A DNA stretch of 55,902 nucleotides from Bacillota bacterium (GTDB lineage Bacteria > Bacillota > Clostridia > Christensenellales > Aristaeellaceae). A program made the translations under genes and the position numbers. The stretch is taken from contig JAEYPB010000102.1 of NCBI GenBank assembly GCA_023411175.1, positions 1 to 55,902 on the forward strand, in the 5' to 3' direction. The notes under the pieces were generated by a model. That model saw only the letters and a list, made by a program, of their open reading frames with translations. It did no database searches and was not told where the DNA came from. Of this stretch, positions 17,780 to 28,419 are shown one piece after another (within the stretch, counting starts at the first letter, position 1; the number at the start of each line of letters is the position of its first letter).

Positions 17780-18685
17780 TCAGCCCATGAGTTTTACCAG
17801 CACGGCCTTCTGTGCGTGGAGGCGATTTTCCGCCTCGTCGAAGATCTCGCCGGCGTGGGCCTCAAATACATCCTCGGTGATTTCCTCCCCGCGGTGGGCG
17901 GGCAGGCAATGCAGCACAATCGCGCCGCGGTTGGCCAGCTCCATGATGGTGTCGTCAATCTGGAAGCCGGCAAAAGCCTTTTCGCGCTCGGCCTTTTCTT
18001 CCTCCTGTCCCATCGATGCCCAAACATCGGTCACCAGCACATCCGCGCCGGCGGCGGCCTTCTCCGGGCTGTCGGTGAGCTCGAACAGGTCGCCGTAGCC
18101 CTGGGCGAAGGAGAGCGCCTCCCGGTCGGGATGGTAGTTCTTCGGGCAGGCGACGGAGACCGACATGCCGGTCTTGAGGCCGCCGACGATCAGCGTGTTC
18201 GCCATGTTGTTGCCGTCGCCGATGAAGGCCATCTTGAGGCCCTTGAGCTTCCCAAAGTATTCGCGGATTGTCATCAAGTCCGCCAGCACCTGGCAGGGGT
18301 GGTAGAGGTCCGTCAGGCCGTTGATGATCGGGATGGAGCCGTACTTCGCCAGGTCGTCCACTTCCTTCTGCACGAAGGTGCGGATCATGATCCCGTCGAG
18401 GTAGCGCGACAGCACGCGTGCGGTATCCTGCACCGGTTCGCCGCGGCCGATCTGAAGATCCCGATTGGAGAGGAACAGCGCGTAGCCGCCCAGCTGATAC
18501 ATGCCCACCTCGAAGGAGACGCGGGTACGGGTGGACGCCTTCTGGAAGATCATGCCCAGCGTCTTCCCCGCCAGAAGCGGCTTATGGATGCCGCGCTTGT
18601 GGTCAGCCTTCAGTTCGTCGGCAAGGTCAAGGATCTCCAGTATTTCCTCGGCGGCCAGGTCGCTGAGAGACAGCAGGTGTTTCAT
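17780..18685 (-). CDS. argF: Ornithine carbamoyltransferase
   Basis: A 301-residue enzyme that joins carbamoyl phosphate and ornithine to citrulline. The carbamoyl-phosphate site STRTR is at residues 51-55, HPCQ at about 129-132, and the ornithine-side HCLPAHRG motif near residue 258. Normal length. The ATG follows the argD stop directly (TAA then ATG), with GGAGG about seven bases upstream. It sits next to carA-carB, which make its carbamoyl phosphate. Confidence 0.97.
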   Translation of the reverse strand: MKHLLSLSDLAAEEILEILDLADELKADHKRGIHKPLLAGKTLGMIFQKASTRTRVSFEVGMYQLGGYALFLSNRDLQIGRGEPVQDTARVLSRYLDGIMIRTFVQKEVDDLAKYGSIPIINGLTDLYHPCQVLADLMTIREYFGKLKGLKMAFIGDGNNMANTLIVGGLKTGMSVSVACPKNYHPDREALSFAQGYGDLFELTDSPEKAAAGADVLVTDVWASMGQEEEKAEREKAFAGFQIDDTIMELANRGAIVLHCLPAHRGEEITEDVFEAHAGEIFDEAENRLHAQKAVLVKLMG

Positions 18686-19870
18686 TTAATTTCCTCCTTC
18701 AAGGCTTCCGATGGCCGCAGTCAGCGCCGCAAGGCCGCGGTCGATCTCCGGGTATGTGATGGTGAGCGGCGGCAGCAGCCGGAGCTTCTGCTTCGCGGTC
18801 AGCGTGAGGACGCCCTTTTTGATGCCCTCCGCGACCACCTGCTGCGCGGTCATGCCCTCGAACTCGACGCCCAGCATCAACCCGAGGCCGGTGACCGACT
18901 TGACGCCGTGCAGGCGCTTCAGTTTCTCCGCGATGTAGACACCCTTCTCTCGGACGCTTTCAAGCAGCACGCCGTCCACCCGGGCGATCACTTCCACCGC
19001 GCCCGCGCAGACGACGGGGTTTCCGCCGAAGGTGGAACCGTGGTCGCCGGGGCCCAGCACGCTCTGGGTCTTGCCGTTAAAGAGCGCCGCGCCGATGGGC
19101 AGCCCCGCGCCCAGTCCCTTCGCGCAGGTGATGATGTCGGGCTCGATCCCGTACTGCTCCGAGGCAAAGAAGCTGCCTGTTCGGCCGATGCCGGTCTGCA
19201 CTTCGTCGGCGATGACGAGGATGTCCCGCTCCTGACAGTAGGCGGCTACCTCGCGGACGAAGTCCGCGTCCAGCGGCACGATGCCGCCCTCGCCCTGCAC
19301 CATCTCCATCATAACCGCACAAACGGATTTGTCAAGCTTTGGCAGCGCGTCCGACAGCTCCGGCTTCGCGTAGACGAAGCCCGGCGTAAAGGGCATGAAG
19401 TACTTGTGGAAGCTGTCCTGACCGGTGGCGGACACGGTGGTGACCGTCCGGCCGTGGAAGCTGTTGACCAGCGTCACGATGGTGCTTCTGCCCTCGCCGT
19501 ACTTGTCGAAGGAGTATTTGCGGGCGGCCTTGATGGCGCACTCGTTGGCCTCGCAGCCGCTGTTGGCGAAGAAGGCCTTTCGCATGCCGGATTTCGCGCA
19601 CAGCGCCTCGGCGGCGTCCACGACGGACTGGTTGTAGAACAGGTTGCAGGTGTGCTGGAGTTTGTCCAGCTGTCCCTTGACCGCCTCCAGCCAGCACGGG
19701 TCCGCGAAGCCCAGCGCGTTTACGCCGATGCCGCTGGTGAAGTCGATGTACTCGTTGCCTTCCACGTCCCAGCAGGTGGCGTTTTTGCCCCTGTCCAGCG
19801 CCACCGGGAAGCGGTTGTAGGTCCCCGCGACAAACGCCTGATCCTTCGAGCGGATTTCGTCAAAGCCCAT
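18686..19870 (-). CDS. argD: Acetylornithine aminotransferase
   Basis: A 394-residue class III PLP aminotransferase that converts N-acetylglutamate semialdehyde to N-acetylornithine. Motifs are FFANSGCEANECAIKAARKY, NSFHGRT, IADEVQTGIGRTG and the PLP Lys in ITCAKGLGAGLPIG (about residue 251). The start at 19870 lies ten bases after the argB stop. The argD/argF spacing indicates tight coupling. Confidence 0.96.
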   Translation of the reverse strand: MGFDEIRSKDQAFVAGTYNRFPVALDRGKNATCWDVEGNEYIDFTSGIGVNALGFADPCWLEAVKGQLDKLQHTCNLFYNQSVVDAAEALCAKSGMRKAFFANSGCEANECAIKAARKYSFDKYGEGRSTIVTLVNSFHGRTVTTVSATGQDSFHKYFMPFTPGFVYAKPELSDALPKLDKSVCAVMMEMVQGEGGIVPLDADFVREVAAYCQERDILVIADEVQTGIGRTGSFFASEQYGIEPDIITCAKGLGAGLPIGAALFNGKTQSVLGPGDHGSTFGGNPVVCAGAVEVIARVDGVLLESVREKGVYIAEKLKRLHGVKSVTGLGLMLGVEFEGMTAQQVVAEGIKKGVLTLTAKQKLRLLPPLTITYPEIDRGLAALTAAIGSLEGGN

Positions 19871-19879
19871 GCGCGCACC

Positions 19880-20743
19880 TCATTTCACAAACATCGTTCC
19901 GATGCCCTCGTCGGAGAACATCTCAATCAGAATCGAATGGGGGATTCGGCCGTCGATCATGAACGCCTTCTTCACACCGTCCCGGACCGCCTTTTCGCAG
20001 GATCGCACCTTCGGGATCATCCCGCCGGACACCTTGCCGCCGGCGATCAGCGCGTCCACCTCTTCCACTTTGACCACCGGGATCAGCGAATCCTCGTCGT
20101 TTACATCGTTCATGAGCCCGCGGATATCGGTCAGCGCGATCATGTTCTCCGCCTTCAGCGCGGAAGCGATTTCCGAGGCGGCGGTGTCGGCGTTGATGTT
20201 GAAGGCCATGCCGCCATCATCCACGCCCACGGTGGCGATCACCGGGATGTATCCGTCGGCCAGCGCGTTCAGAATCGGCGCGGTATCGATCTTCGTGATC
20301 TCGCCGACGTAGCCCAGTTCGGGCTTGTCTGCAATCTTCTCGGCCTGAATCATGCGCCCGTCGATGCCGCAAAGGCCGATGGCCTTGCCGCCGCACACGC
20401 CGATCAGGCTCACGAGGTCCTTGTTGGTCTTCCCCGCCAGCACCATCTGCACCACCTCGATGCTCTCCGCGTCGGTGCATCTGAGCCCATCCACAAATTT
20501 TGACGGAATCCCCAGCCGCGAGAGCATCTGGCTGATTTCCGGGCCGCCGCCGTGCACCAGCACGACCTTGACGCCCACCTGGGCGAGGAGCACGATGTCG
20601 GTCATCACCGCCTGCTTCAGGACGGGGTTGATCATCGCGTTGCCGCCGTACTTGACCACGACGACCTTTCCGGTGTACTTCTGGATGTAGGGCAGCGCCG
20701 CGGTCAATACGTCCGCGCGCAGTTCCTCAGCGATGGTGTGCAT
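19880..20743 (-). CDS. argB: Acetylglutamate kinase
   Basis: A 287-residue amino-acid kinase that phosphorylates N-acetylglutamate. VVVKYGGNAM opens the kinase fold (about residues 28-37). LVHGGGPEISQML is the substrate loop, and NINADTAASEIASALKAE with KVSGGMIPKV are the nucleotide-binding parts. It belongs to the arginine-feedback-inhibited class if it keeps the N-terminal helix (HTIAEELRADVLTAALPYI), which it appears to do. Thirteen bases follow the argJ stop. Confidence 0.96.
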   Translation of the reverse strand: MHTIAEELRADVLTAALPYIQKYTGKVVVVKYGGNAMINPVLKQAVMTDIVLLAQVGVKVVLVHGGGPEISQMLSRLGIPSKFVDGLRCTDAESIEVVQMVLAGKTNKDLVSLIGVCGGKAIGLCGIDGRMIQAEKIADKPELGYVGEITKIDTAPILNALADGYIPVIATVGVDDGGMAFNINADTAASEIASALKAENMIALTDIRGLMNDVNDEDSLIPVVKVEEVDALIAGGKVSGGMIPKVRSCEKAVRDGVKKAFMIDGRIPHSILIEMFSDEGIGTMFVK

Positions 20744-20756
20744 CGGCAGATCCTCC

Positions 20757-21971
20757 TCAGGTTCTGTAGTCGCCGTTGATTTTCACGTAATCGTATGTCA
20801 GGTCGCAGCCCCAGGCGGTGACCTCTGCCGCGCCCTGATGCATGTGGATCTCGACCCGGATTTCCTTTTCCATGAGGACCGCCTTCGCCTGCTCCTCGGA
20901 GAACGGCACGCCGCTTCCCTCTACGCAGACCTGAATCCTGCCCGCCGGGGACGAGAGATTGACCTCGATCATCGCGACGTCGAATTCCGCCTCCGCGTAG
21001 CCGATGGCGCACAGTATTCTGCCCCAGTTGGCGTCCGCGCCGAACATGGCGGCCTTGAAAAGGCTCGACATCACCACCGACTTCGCCACCGTCCGGGCGA
21101 CAGCAACGTCCGGCGCGCCGGAAACCGCGATTTCCAGAAGCTTCGTCGCGCCCTCGCCGTCGGCGGCGATCATGCGGGCGATGCGCGCCGCGACCACCTT
21201 CAGCCCCTTCGCGAAGGCGTCGAAGTCTGCGCCCTCCGCGTCAATGGGCGCGTTCCCCGCGAGGCCGCTTGCCATTACGGAGACCATGTCGTTGGTCGAG
21301 GTATCGCCGTCCACGGAGACCATGTTGTAGGTGTCGTCCACGGTAAGCCTGAGCGCCTTTTCGAGCATCGGCGCGGTGATCGCGCAATCCGTCGTGATGA
21401 AGGACAGCATCGTCGCCATATTGGGGCGAATCATGCCGCTGCCCTTGGCCATCGCGCCGATGGTCACCGTCACGCCGCCGATTTCAAAGGCGATCGCCGT
21501 CTCCTTCGGGGCGAGGTCGGTGGTCATGATGGCGATCTGCGCGTCGTGGGCGCCGTCCCGCGTTAGATTCGGCGCGAGGTTTTTGATGCCCTCGGCCACC
21601 CTGTCCAGCGGCAGCGGCTGCCCGATGACGCCGGTGGAGCCGATGATGACGTCCGTGGGCTTCACATGAAGCGCCTCGGCGGTCATCCGGCACATCTCCT
21701 CCGCCACGTACACGCCGTCCGAATTGCAGGTGTTGGCGTTTCCGCTGTTGCAGACGAGGGCCTGCGCCACGCCGTTTTCAAGGTTCCTGCGCGTCACGGT
21801 GATCGGCGCGCCGAACACCTTGTTCTTCGTGTAGACCGCCGCCGCGGCGCAGGGCACCTTGCAGAAGAGGAGCGCCAGATCGTTCTTGGTGCCGCTCTTT
21901 TTGATGCCGCACCGGATGCCGCCCGCGACGAAGCCCTTCGGCGCGCACACGCCGCCCAAAACGTCCCGCAT
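20757..21971 (-). CDS. argJ: Glutamate N-acetyltransferase / amino-acid acetyltransferase
   Basis: A 404-residue ArgJ proenzyme of the cyclic arginine pathway. It transfers the acetyl group from acetylornithine to glutamate and may also make acetylglutamate from acetyl-CoA. The autocleavage Thr lies in RPNMATMLSF, preceded by the AMAKGSGMI oxyanion region. GFVAGGIRCGIKK is the usual N-terminus. The ATG at 21971 has GGAGGGG about five bases upstream; the longer frame upstream is a shadow over argC. Only the argJ route is present here, so no separate argA or argE is expected. Confidence 0.96.
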   Translation of the reverse strand: MRDVLGGVCAPKGFVAGGIRCGIKKSGTKNDLALLFCKVPCAAAAVYTKNKVFGAPITVTRRNLENGVAQALVCNSGNANTCNSDGVYVAEEMCRMTAEALHVKPTDVIIGSTGVIGQPLPLDRVAEGIKNLAPNLTRDGAHDAQIAIMTTDLAPKETAIAFEIGGVTVTIGAMAKGSGMIRPNMATMLSFITTDCAITAPMLEKALRLTVDDTYNMVSVDGDTSTNDMVSVMASGLAGNAPIDAEGADFDAFAKGLKVVAARIARMIAADGEGATKLLEIAVSGAPDVAVARTVAKSVVMSSLFKAAMFGADANWGRILCAIGYAEAEFDVAMIEVNLSSPAGRIQVCVEGSGVPFSEEQAKAVLMEKEIRVEIHMHQGAAEVTAWGCDLTYDYVKINGDYRT

Positions 21972-21982
21972 GCCTTCCCCTC

Positions 21983-22904
21983 CTATAAAAGCCCCGCGTA
22001 TTCGTCCAGCCCCAGCGCGATGTTCATGTTCTGAACCGCCGCGCCGGAAGCGCCTTTTCCCAGGTTGTCGAGAACCGCCGTGAGCGTGATCTGCTCGCCG
22101 TTTCCAAAGGCGTAGAGGTTCAGGCGGTTGGTGGCGGTCAGAAGGTTCGCCGGGAGGAAGCCGTCCTCCGGCGCGTCCATGACCGAGATCAGCTTCGAGC
22201 CCTCGTAGAAAGCCGAGAGCGCATCCTTCAGCGAAGCCGGCGTAACGCGCTTTGCAAACTGCGCCGCCCACAGCGGCACCGAGACCGACATGCCCGCGTA
22301 AAAATCGCAGACCATCGGGTTAAAGACCGGCGGCTTCTCAAGCCCCGACACCTCCCGCATCTCCGGCAGGTGCTTGTGGGCGAGGCCCAGCCCGTACAGC
22401 CGGGGGCTCTTGAACGCTTCCGACCGATCCGCGCGTTCGTACTGGGCGATGCCCTTCTTCCCCGCGCCGCTGTAGCCGGAGACCGCGTGGCAGGTCAACA
22501 TCGCATCCGGCGATATCAGCCCCAGCGAGACCAGCGGGTATACGATTGAAAGAAAGCCAGTGGCGTAGCAGCCGGGGTTCGCGATGCGCGTTCCGGAGGC
22601 AATCGCCTCGCGGTGCGCCGGGGACAGTTCCGGGAACCCGTAGGACCAGCCCGGCGCGACCCGGTGGGCGGTGGAAGCATCGATGACGCGGGTCTTTCCG
22701 TTCGTGATGAGCTTCACCGCCTGGATGGCGGCTTCGTCCGGCAGGCAGAGGAAAACGAGGTCCGCCTGGTCCATGAGCCGTGCCCGTTCGCCCTCGTCCT
22801 TGCGGAGGCTCTCCTGAATCCAGAGCAACTCGATGTCCCGCCGCCCGTGAAGCCTTTCGGCCAGCTGCAGGCCCGTGGTGCCCTCCTGACCGTCGATGAA
22901 AACC

Positions 22905-22912
<8 letters not shown>
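21983..22912 (-). CDS. argC: N-acetyl-gamma-glutamyl-phosphate reductase (type 2)
   Basis: A 309-residue NADPH-dependent reductase. The N-terminal KVFIDGQEGTTGLQLAERL is characteristic of the short type 2 ArgC rather than the long one. The active-site Cys is in IANPGCYATGF (about residues 110-120), and the His-containing AHKHLPEM follows. The start overlaps the argH stop by eight bases. The type 2 form beside an argJ-type operon is slightly unusual but seen in Clostridia. Confidence 0.94.
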
Positions 22913-24281
<1,369 letters not shown>

Positions 24282-24303
24282 GCCTGACCTCCGTGTTTTC
24301 GTT

Positions 24304-24326
24304 CGGCCCGGCTTTTCGCCGGGCCG
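24304..24326. terminator. GC-rich hairpin between argG and argH
   Basis: CGGCCCGGC (24304-24312), loop TTTTC, GCCGGGCCG (24318-24326): a perfect nine-pair stem. No T tract follows on the minus strand, so it more likely tunes message stability or polarity than stops transcription. Confidence 0.55.
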
Positions 24327-24335
24327 ATAGATTTA

Positions 24336-25553
24336 TTACTTCTTGTTGTTCTTTTCGTTCAGCATGGCCTGAATCTTGATCGGCAGACCGAACAGCGTGA
24401 TGAACCCGGCGCTGTCCTTCTGGTCGTACACCGCGTCCTCGCCGAAGGTGACGATCTCCTCATCGTAGAGCGAGTAGGGGCTGGTGGCGCCGGCGGAGAT
24501 CATGTTGCCCTTGTAGAGCTTGAGCTTGACGGTGCCGGTCACGGTCTTCTGGGTCTCGTCCACGAAGGCGGACAGCGCCTCCCGGAGGGGCGTGAACCAC
24601 TGGCCGTTGTACACGAGATCGGCGAACTCCAGCGCCATCCGCTGCTTATAGTGCAGCGTCAGCTTGTCCAGGCACAGCTGCTCCAGCTTTTCGTGGGCTT
24701 CGTAGAGGATCGATCCGCCGGGAGTCTCGTAGACGCCGCGGCTCTTCATGCCGACGAGGCGGTTCTCGACCATGTCGAGGATGCCCACGCCGTGCTTGCC
24801 GCCGATGGCGTTGAGCTTTTTGACGAGGGCGGGGCCGTCCAGCTTCTCGCCGTTGACCGCCACCGGAATGCCCTTTTCAAAGTCGATGGTCACATACTCG
24901 GCCTCGTCGGGCGCTTCCTCGGGGGTGACGCCCATCTCCATGTTGCCCTTGTACTTGGGCTCGTTGGCCGGGTCCTCCAGCTCCAGGCCCTCGTGGGACA
25001 GGTGCCAGAGGTTCTTGTCCTTGGAATAGTTGGTTTCGCGGCTGATCTTGAGCGGCACGTTATGCTTCTCCGCGTATTCGATCTCGTCTTCGCGGCCCTT
25101 GAGCTCCCAGATGCGCCACGGCGCGATGACCGGCATCGTCGGCGCGAAGGCTTTGATGGTCAGCTCAAAACGCACCTGGTCGTTGCCCTTGCCGGTGCAG
25201 CCGTGGGCGATGGCGTCCGCGCCTTCCTTGAGGGCGATTTCGGTGATCCGCTTTGCGATGATCGGCCGCGCAAAGGAGGTGCCCAGGAGGTACTTTTCCT
25301 CATACTTGGCGCCAGCCTTCAGCGTCGGGAAGATGTAGTCGTTCACGAACTCCTGCTCAAGATCCTCAACGTACAGCTTCGACGCGCCGGTCTTCAGCGC
25401 TTTCTCCTCGAGGCCGTCCAGTTCGTCCGCCTGGCCCACGTTGGCGGCCACGGCGATGACTTCGCAGCCGTAGTTCTCCTTGAGCCACGGGATGATCACG
25501 GAGGTGTCCAGTCCGCCGGAATAGGCGAGGACGATCTTCTTGTACTGCTTCAC
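24336..25553 (-). CDS. argG: Argininosuccinate synthase
   Basis: A 405-residue ligase joining citrulline and aspartate. The N-terminal KKIVLAYSGGLDTSVIIPWL is the PP-motif ATP site; AHGCTGKGNDQVRFEL and YSKDKNLWHLSHEG are further family marks. I choose the GTG at 25553 with GGAG ten bases upstream, which gives a standard N-terminus. An in-frame ATG at 25574 would add seven residues but lacks a ribosome site. The open frame extends further upstream through the promoter and is not coding there. First gene of the arg-car operon. Confidence 0.95.
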   Translation of the reverse strand: MKQYKKIVLAYSGGLDTSVIIPWLKENYGCEVIAVAANVGQADELDGLEEKALKTGASKLYVEDLEQEFVNDYIFPTLKAGAKYEEKYLLGTSFARPIIAKRITEIALKEGADAIAHGCTGKGNDQVRFELTIKAFAPTMPVIAPWRIWELKGREDEIEYAEKHNVPLKISRETNYSKDKNLWHLSHEGLELEDPANEPKYKGNMEMGVTPEEAPDEAEYVTIDFEKGIPVAVNGEKLDGPALVKKLNAIGGKHGVGILDMVENRLVGMKSRGVYETPGGSILYEAHEKLEQLCLDKLTLHYKQRMALEFADLVYNGQWFTPLREALSAFVDETQKTVTGTVKLKLYKGNMISAGATSPYSLYDEEIVTFGEDAVYDQKDSAGFITLFGLPIKIQAMLNEKNNKK

Positions 25554-25569
25554 GATGCTCACGCTCCAT

Positions 25570-25583
25570 TGCATAATTATTCT
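25570..25583 (-). promoter_or_regulatory. ARG-box-like operator upstream of argG
   Basis: On the minus strand AGAATAATTATGCA matches 13 of 14 positions of the ArgR half-palindrome consensus TGNATWWWWATNCA. It lies just downstream of the -10 and overlaps the start region, where ArgR/AhrC would repress when arginine is high. No argR gene is in the window. Confidence 0.55.
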
Positions 25584-25596
25584 TTTATTGTTGTAT

Positions 25597-25624
25597 ATTA
25601 TACGCGCAATAGCGGTTTTGTCAA
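25597..25624 (-). promoter_or_regulatory. Strong sigma-A promoter of the arg-car operon
   Basis: Minus strand: perfect TTGACA (25624-25619), 16-base spacer, perfect TATAAT (25602-25597). It lies 44 bases before the argG GTG. The remaining 25625-25809 shows no gene. Confidence 0.85.
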
Positions 25625-25809
25625 GGGATTTTCTGCATATCACCGTATATTCTGTGTAAAATCCCACAACCTTCCGCCAGCCTACAAAAGAGTATAGCGC
25701 ATCGCCGGCTTTTTTGCACGGCGGATGGGTTAAACATTTCAAAACAGCGGCCTTTTTCTCCCGGGCACGGGTCGCGCCGTGGGCGCGCGGACGAAGCGGC
25801 GCGGGCGCG

Positions 25810-25840
25810 AAAAACCGCCGTCAGCCGGAGCTATCGGCGG
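25810..25840 (-). terminator. Terminator of the CUT2 importer operon
   Basis: Minus strand: CCGCCG (25840-25835), 14-base loop, CGGCGG (25820-25815), then TTTTT (25814-25810). It lies 35 bases after the permease stop. Confidence 0.7.
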
Positions 25841-25874
25841 CTTATGCATCCCTATGCAGTTTTTATTAGGTTTG

Positions 25875-26831
25875 TCAGGCCGTCTCCGACTGCCTGCGGC
25901 GGATGACGTCGATGACGACGGCGACGATGATGATGAGGCCCTTGACCACCCGCTGCCAACCCTGGGGCACGCCCAGAAGGTTCAGGCCGTTCGAGATGAC
26001 GCCGATGATGAGCACGCCGATCACCGTGCCCAGGAGGCTCCCCTCCCCGCCCTTCATGCTGGTGCCGCCGATGACCACCGCGGCGATGGCGTTCATCTCC
26101 TGCCCCTCCGCCAGCGTGGGCAGCGCGGAGTCGAGCCGCGATACCACGATGACTGAAGCCACGCCGCAGCAGAGGCCGCTGACGGTGTACACAAACAGCT
26201 TTACGGCGCTCAGATTGATGCCGGAGAGCTTCGCGCAGGCCTCGTTGCCGCCGATAGCGAACACGTTGCGCCCGATGCGCATGTACTTCAGGTTGTACCA
26301 GCAAAGGATGAGGAGCACCACCATAATGATGATGGTGTACAGCGGAACGCCCATCACGCGGTTTGAAATCGCGGTGAAGGATGCGGGCAGCGTGTAGACG
26401 GGCTGTCCGCCGGTGATGGTGTAGGCGAAGCCGCGGGCGATGTACATCATGCCCAGGGTCGTAATGAAGGGCGGCAGCTTCAGGTAGGCGATCATCGCGC
26501 CGTTCAATAGGCCGATGATGCCCGAGAGAAGGAGCCCGGCCAGAATCGACGGAAACACGCCGACGCCCGCCTTCATCATCATCGCCATCAGAAGGCCGAC
26601 CACCGCCATGTTGGAGCCGATGGACAGGTCGATGCCGCCGGAGATGATGACGTAGCTCATGCCCAGCGCCACCACGAAGTTGATGGACACCTGCTGGAAC
26701 ACGTTCAGGAAGTTGTCCACTTTCAAAAACACCGGCGACGCGAAGCCCATGATGACGCACAGGAGCACAAACGCGATGAATATGCCCAGGATGTTGCTGC
26801 CGGAACCGACGCGCTTCAGCTTCATTTGCAT
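25875..26831 (-). CDS. CUT2 (ribose-type) sugar ABC transporter permease
   Basis: A 318-residue integral membrane protein with about nine to ten spans, of the RbsC/XylH family. Family marks are SGGIDLSIGSNMA (near residue 64), PPFITTLGMMYIARG, and the EAA-like cytoplasmic loop AIGGNEACAKLSGINLSAVK. The late IAAVVIGGTSMKGGEGS segment is also typical. ATG at 26831 has AGGGG seven bases upstream. It follows the ATPase by 48 bases and is the last gene of the operon. Confidence 0.93.
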   Translation of the reverse strand: MQMKLKRVGSGSNILGIFIAFVLLCVIMGFASPVFLKVDNFLNVFQQVSINFVVALGMSYVIISGGIDLSIGSNMAVVGLLMAMMMKAGVGVFPSILAGLLLSGIIGLLNGAMIAYLKLPPFITTLGMMYIARGFAYTITGGQPVYTLPASFTAISNRVMGVPLYTIIIMVVLLILCWYNLKYMRIGRNVFAIGGNEACAKLSGINLSAVKLFVYTVSGLCCGVASVIVVSRLDSALPTLAEGQEMNAIAAVVIGGTSMKGGEGSLLGTVIGVLIIGVISNGLNLLGVPQGWQRVVKGLIIIVAVVIDVIRRRQSETA

Positions 26832-26879
26832 GGTACATCCCCTCTTCTCGCTGATGAACGGGGCGCGCGCCCCGGTATC

Positions 26880-28388
26880 TTATGCGGAGTGCCTTTCATC
26901 TCCGCCGGTGGCGTAGTAGAGCAGCATCTCCTGGGTAACCTCCACCTGGCTTCGGTCCAGCGTCGCGGTGACGGTGCCCTGATGCATGACCGAAATGCGG
27001 TCGCACATGCCCAGGATCTCCGGCATTTCAGAGGAGATCAGGACGACCGCCGCCCCCTCGCGGATCAGCTCGTTGATGATGTTGTAGACCTCGATCTTCG
27101 CGCCCACGTCGATGCCCCGGGTCGGTTCGTCAAAGAGAAATACGCGGGATCGGCTCATCAGCCACTTGGCGAGCACCACCTTCTGCTGGTTGCCGCCGGA
27201 GAGGTTGATCGCCTTCTGCAGCGGCGTCGGCGTCTTGATCGTCAGCTTTTCAATGTATTCGAGCACCGAATTCTTCTCCGCCCTCAGGTTCATGTGCCAC
27301 CGACCGCCGAACTGGCCCAGCGACGCCAGCGTGATGTTTTCGCCGACGTTCATCGTCAGAACCAGCCCTTCGCTCTTGCGGTCTTCGGTGGCGAAGCCCA
27401 GCCCCGCGCGGATGGCGTCCAGCGGGCGGCGGATGGAGACGGGTTTTCCATCGATGTACACCTGCCCGGAGTCCACCGGGTCCATGCCGAAGATGGCGCG
27501 GGCGGTCTCTGTGCGCCCCGCGCCCACGAGGCCCGCGATGCCCAGGATTTCCCCTGCGCGGACGGAAAGGCTCACGCCCCTGACGCGCTTTCCGGCGGTC
27601 AGCCCCTCGACGCGGAGCACTTCCTCGCCCAAGGGCACATGGATCTTCGGAAACTTTTCCTTCAGTTCCCGCCCCACCATGTGGCGGATCAGGTCGTCGA
27701 TGGTGGTTTCGCGCACTTCCACCACCGTCACGTTGGCGCCGTCCCGGAGGATCGTCGCCCGGTCGGCGATCTCCAGCACCTCTTCCAGATGATGGGAGAT
27801 GTAGATGATCGCAACCCCCTCCGCCTTGAGCCGCCGCATGACCGTGAACAACATCTCCGTCTCCTTGCCGGTCAGCGGCGCGGTGGGCTCGTCCATGACG
27901 AGGATCTTCGATTGCAGGCTCAGCGCCTTCGCAACCTCGACCATCTGCATCTGCGCGATGCCGAGATCCCGGACCGGCGACCGGGCGTCAATTCTGACCT
28001 CCAGCCTGTTAAGCATCTCCTGCGCCTCGCGGTACATCCCGCTCCAGTCCACCCGTCCGCCCGGTGTGGTCTTCAGGCGGCCCAGGAAGAGGTTCTCCGC
28101 CACGGAGAGCTGCGGAATCAAGTTGAGCTCCTGATAGATGATGGAAACGCCCTTCTCCCGGGCGTGGCTCGGGGAGCGGATCTCGACGTTCTGGCCGCCG
28201 ATCAGGACGGCGCCCTCGTCCTTCTGGTACGCACCGGCGAGAATCTTCATCAGCGTGGACTTCCCCGCGCCATTTTCACCCAGAAGCGCGTGAATCTCGC
28301 CCTGCCGGACCTCAAGATCGACCCGGTTCAGCGCGAGCACGCCCGGAAAGCGCTTGACGATTCCGCGCATCATAAGATAGGCGGCCAT
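26880..28388 (-). CDS. CUT2 sugar ABC transporter ATP-binding protein (RbsA-like)
   Basis: A 502-residue protein with two ABC domains. The first has Walker A GENGAGKS (about residues 37-44), a degenerate signature (LGIAQMQMVEVAKAL) and Walker B ILVMDEPTAPL. The second has a degenerate Walker A (GLVGAGRTE), a canonical signature LSGGNQQKVVLAKW and FLFDEPTRGIDVGAK. This asymmetry is normal for RbsA/MglA. It powers uptake with the neighbouring permease and binding protein. Confidence 0.95.
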   Translation of the reverse strand: MAAYLMMRGIVKRFPGVLALNRVDLEVRQGEIHALLGENGAGKSTLMKILAGAYQKDEGAVLIGGQNVEIRSPSHAREKGVSIIYQELNLIPQLSVAENLFLGRLKTTPGGRVDWSGMYREAQEMLNRLEVRIDARSPVRDLGIAQMQMVEVAKALSLQSKILVMDEPTAPLTGKETEMLFTVMRRLKAEGVAIIYISHHLEEVLEIADRATILRDGANVTVVEVRETTIDDLIRHMVGRELKEKFPKIHVPLGEEVLRVEGLTAGKRVRGVSLSVRAGEILGIAGLVGAGRTETARAIFGMDPVDSGQVYIDGKPVSIRRPLDAIRAGLGFATEDRKSEGLVLTMNVGENITLASLGQFGGRWHMNLRAEKNSVLEYIEKLTIKTPTPLQKAINLSGGNQQKVVLAKWLMSRSRVFLFDEPTRGIDVGAKIEVYNIINELIREGAAVVLISSEMPEILGMCDRISVMHQGTVTATLDRSQVEVTQEMLLYYATGGDERHSA

Positions 28389-28419
28389 AACGTCACCCCC
28401 TTGTCAGAATGTAAAAGGC

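Noticed and set aside
17750..20503. A 917-codon plus-strand open frame opposite argF, argD and argB
   Set aside because: The complementary strand encodes three clear enzymes with intact motifs. The plus frame is His/Asp/Val-rich nonsense caused by codon bias.
25554..25742. Upstream extension of the argG frame
   Set aside because: It would put coding sequence through a consensus promoter and ARG box, and no other argininosuccinate synthase has such an extension.
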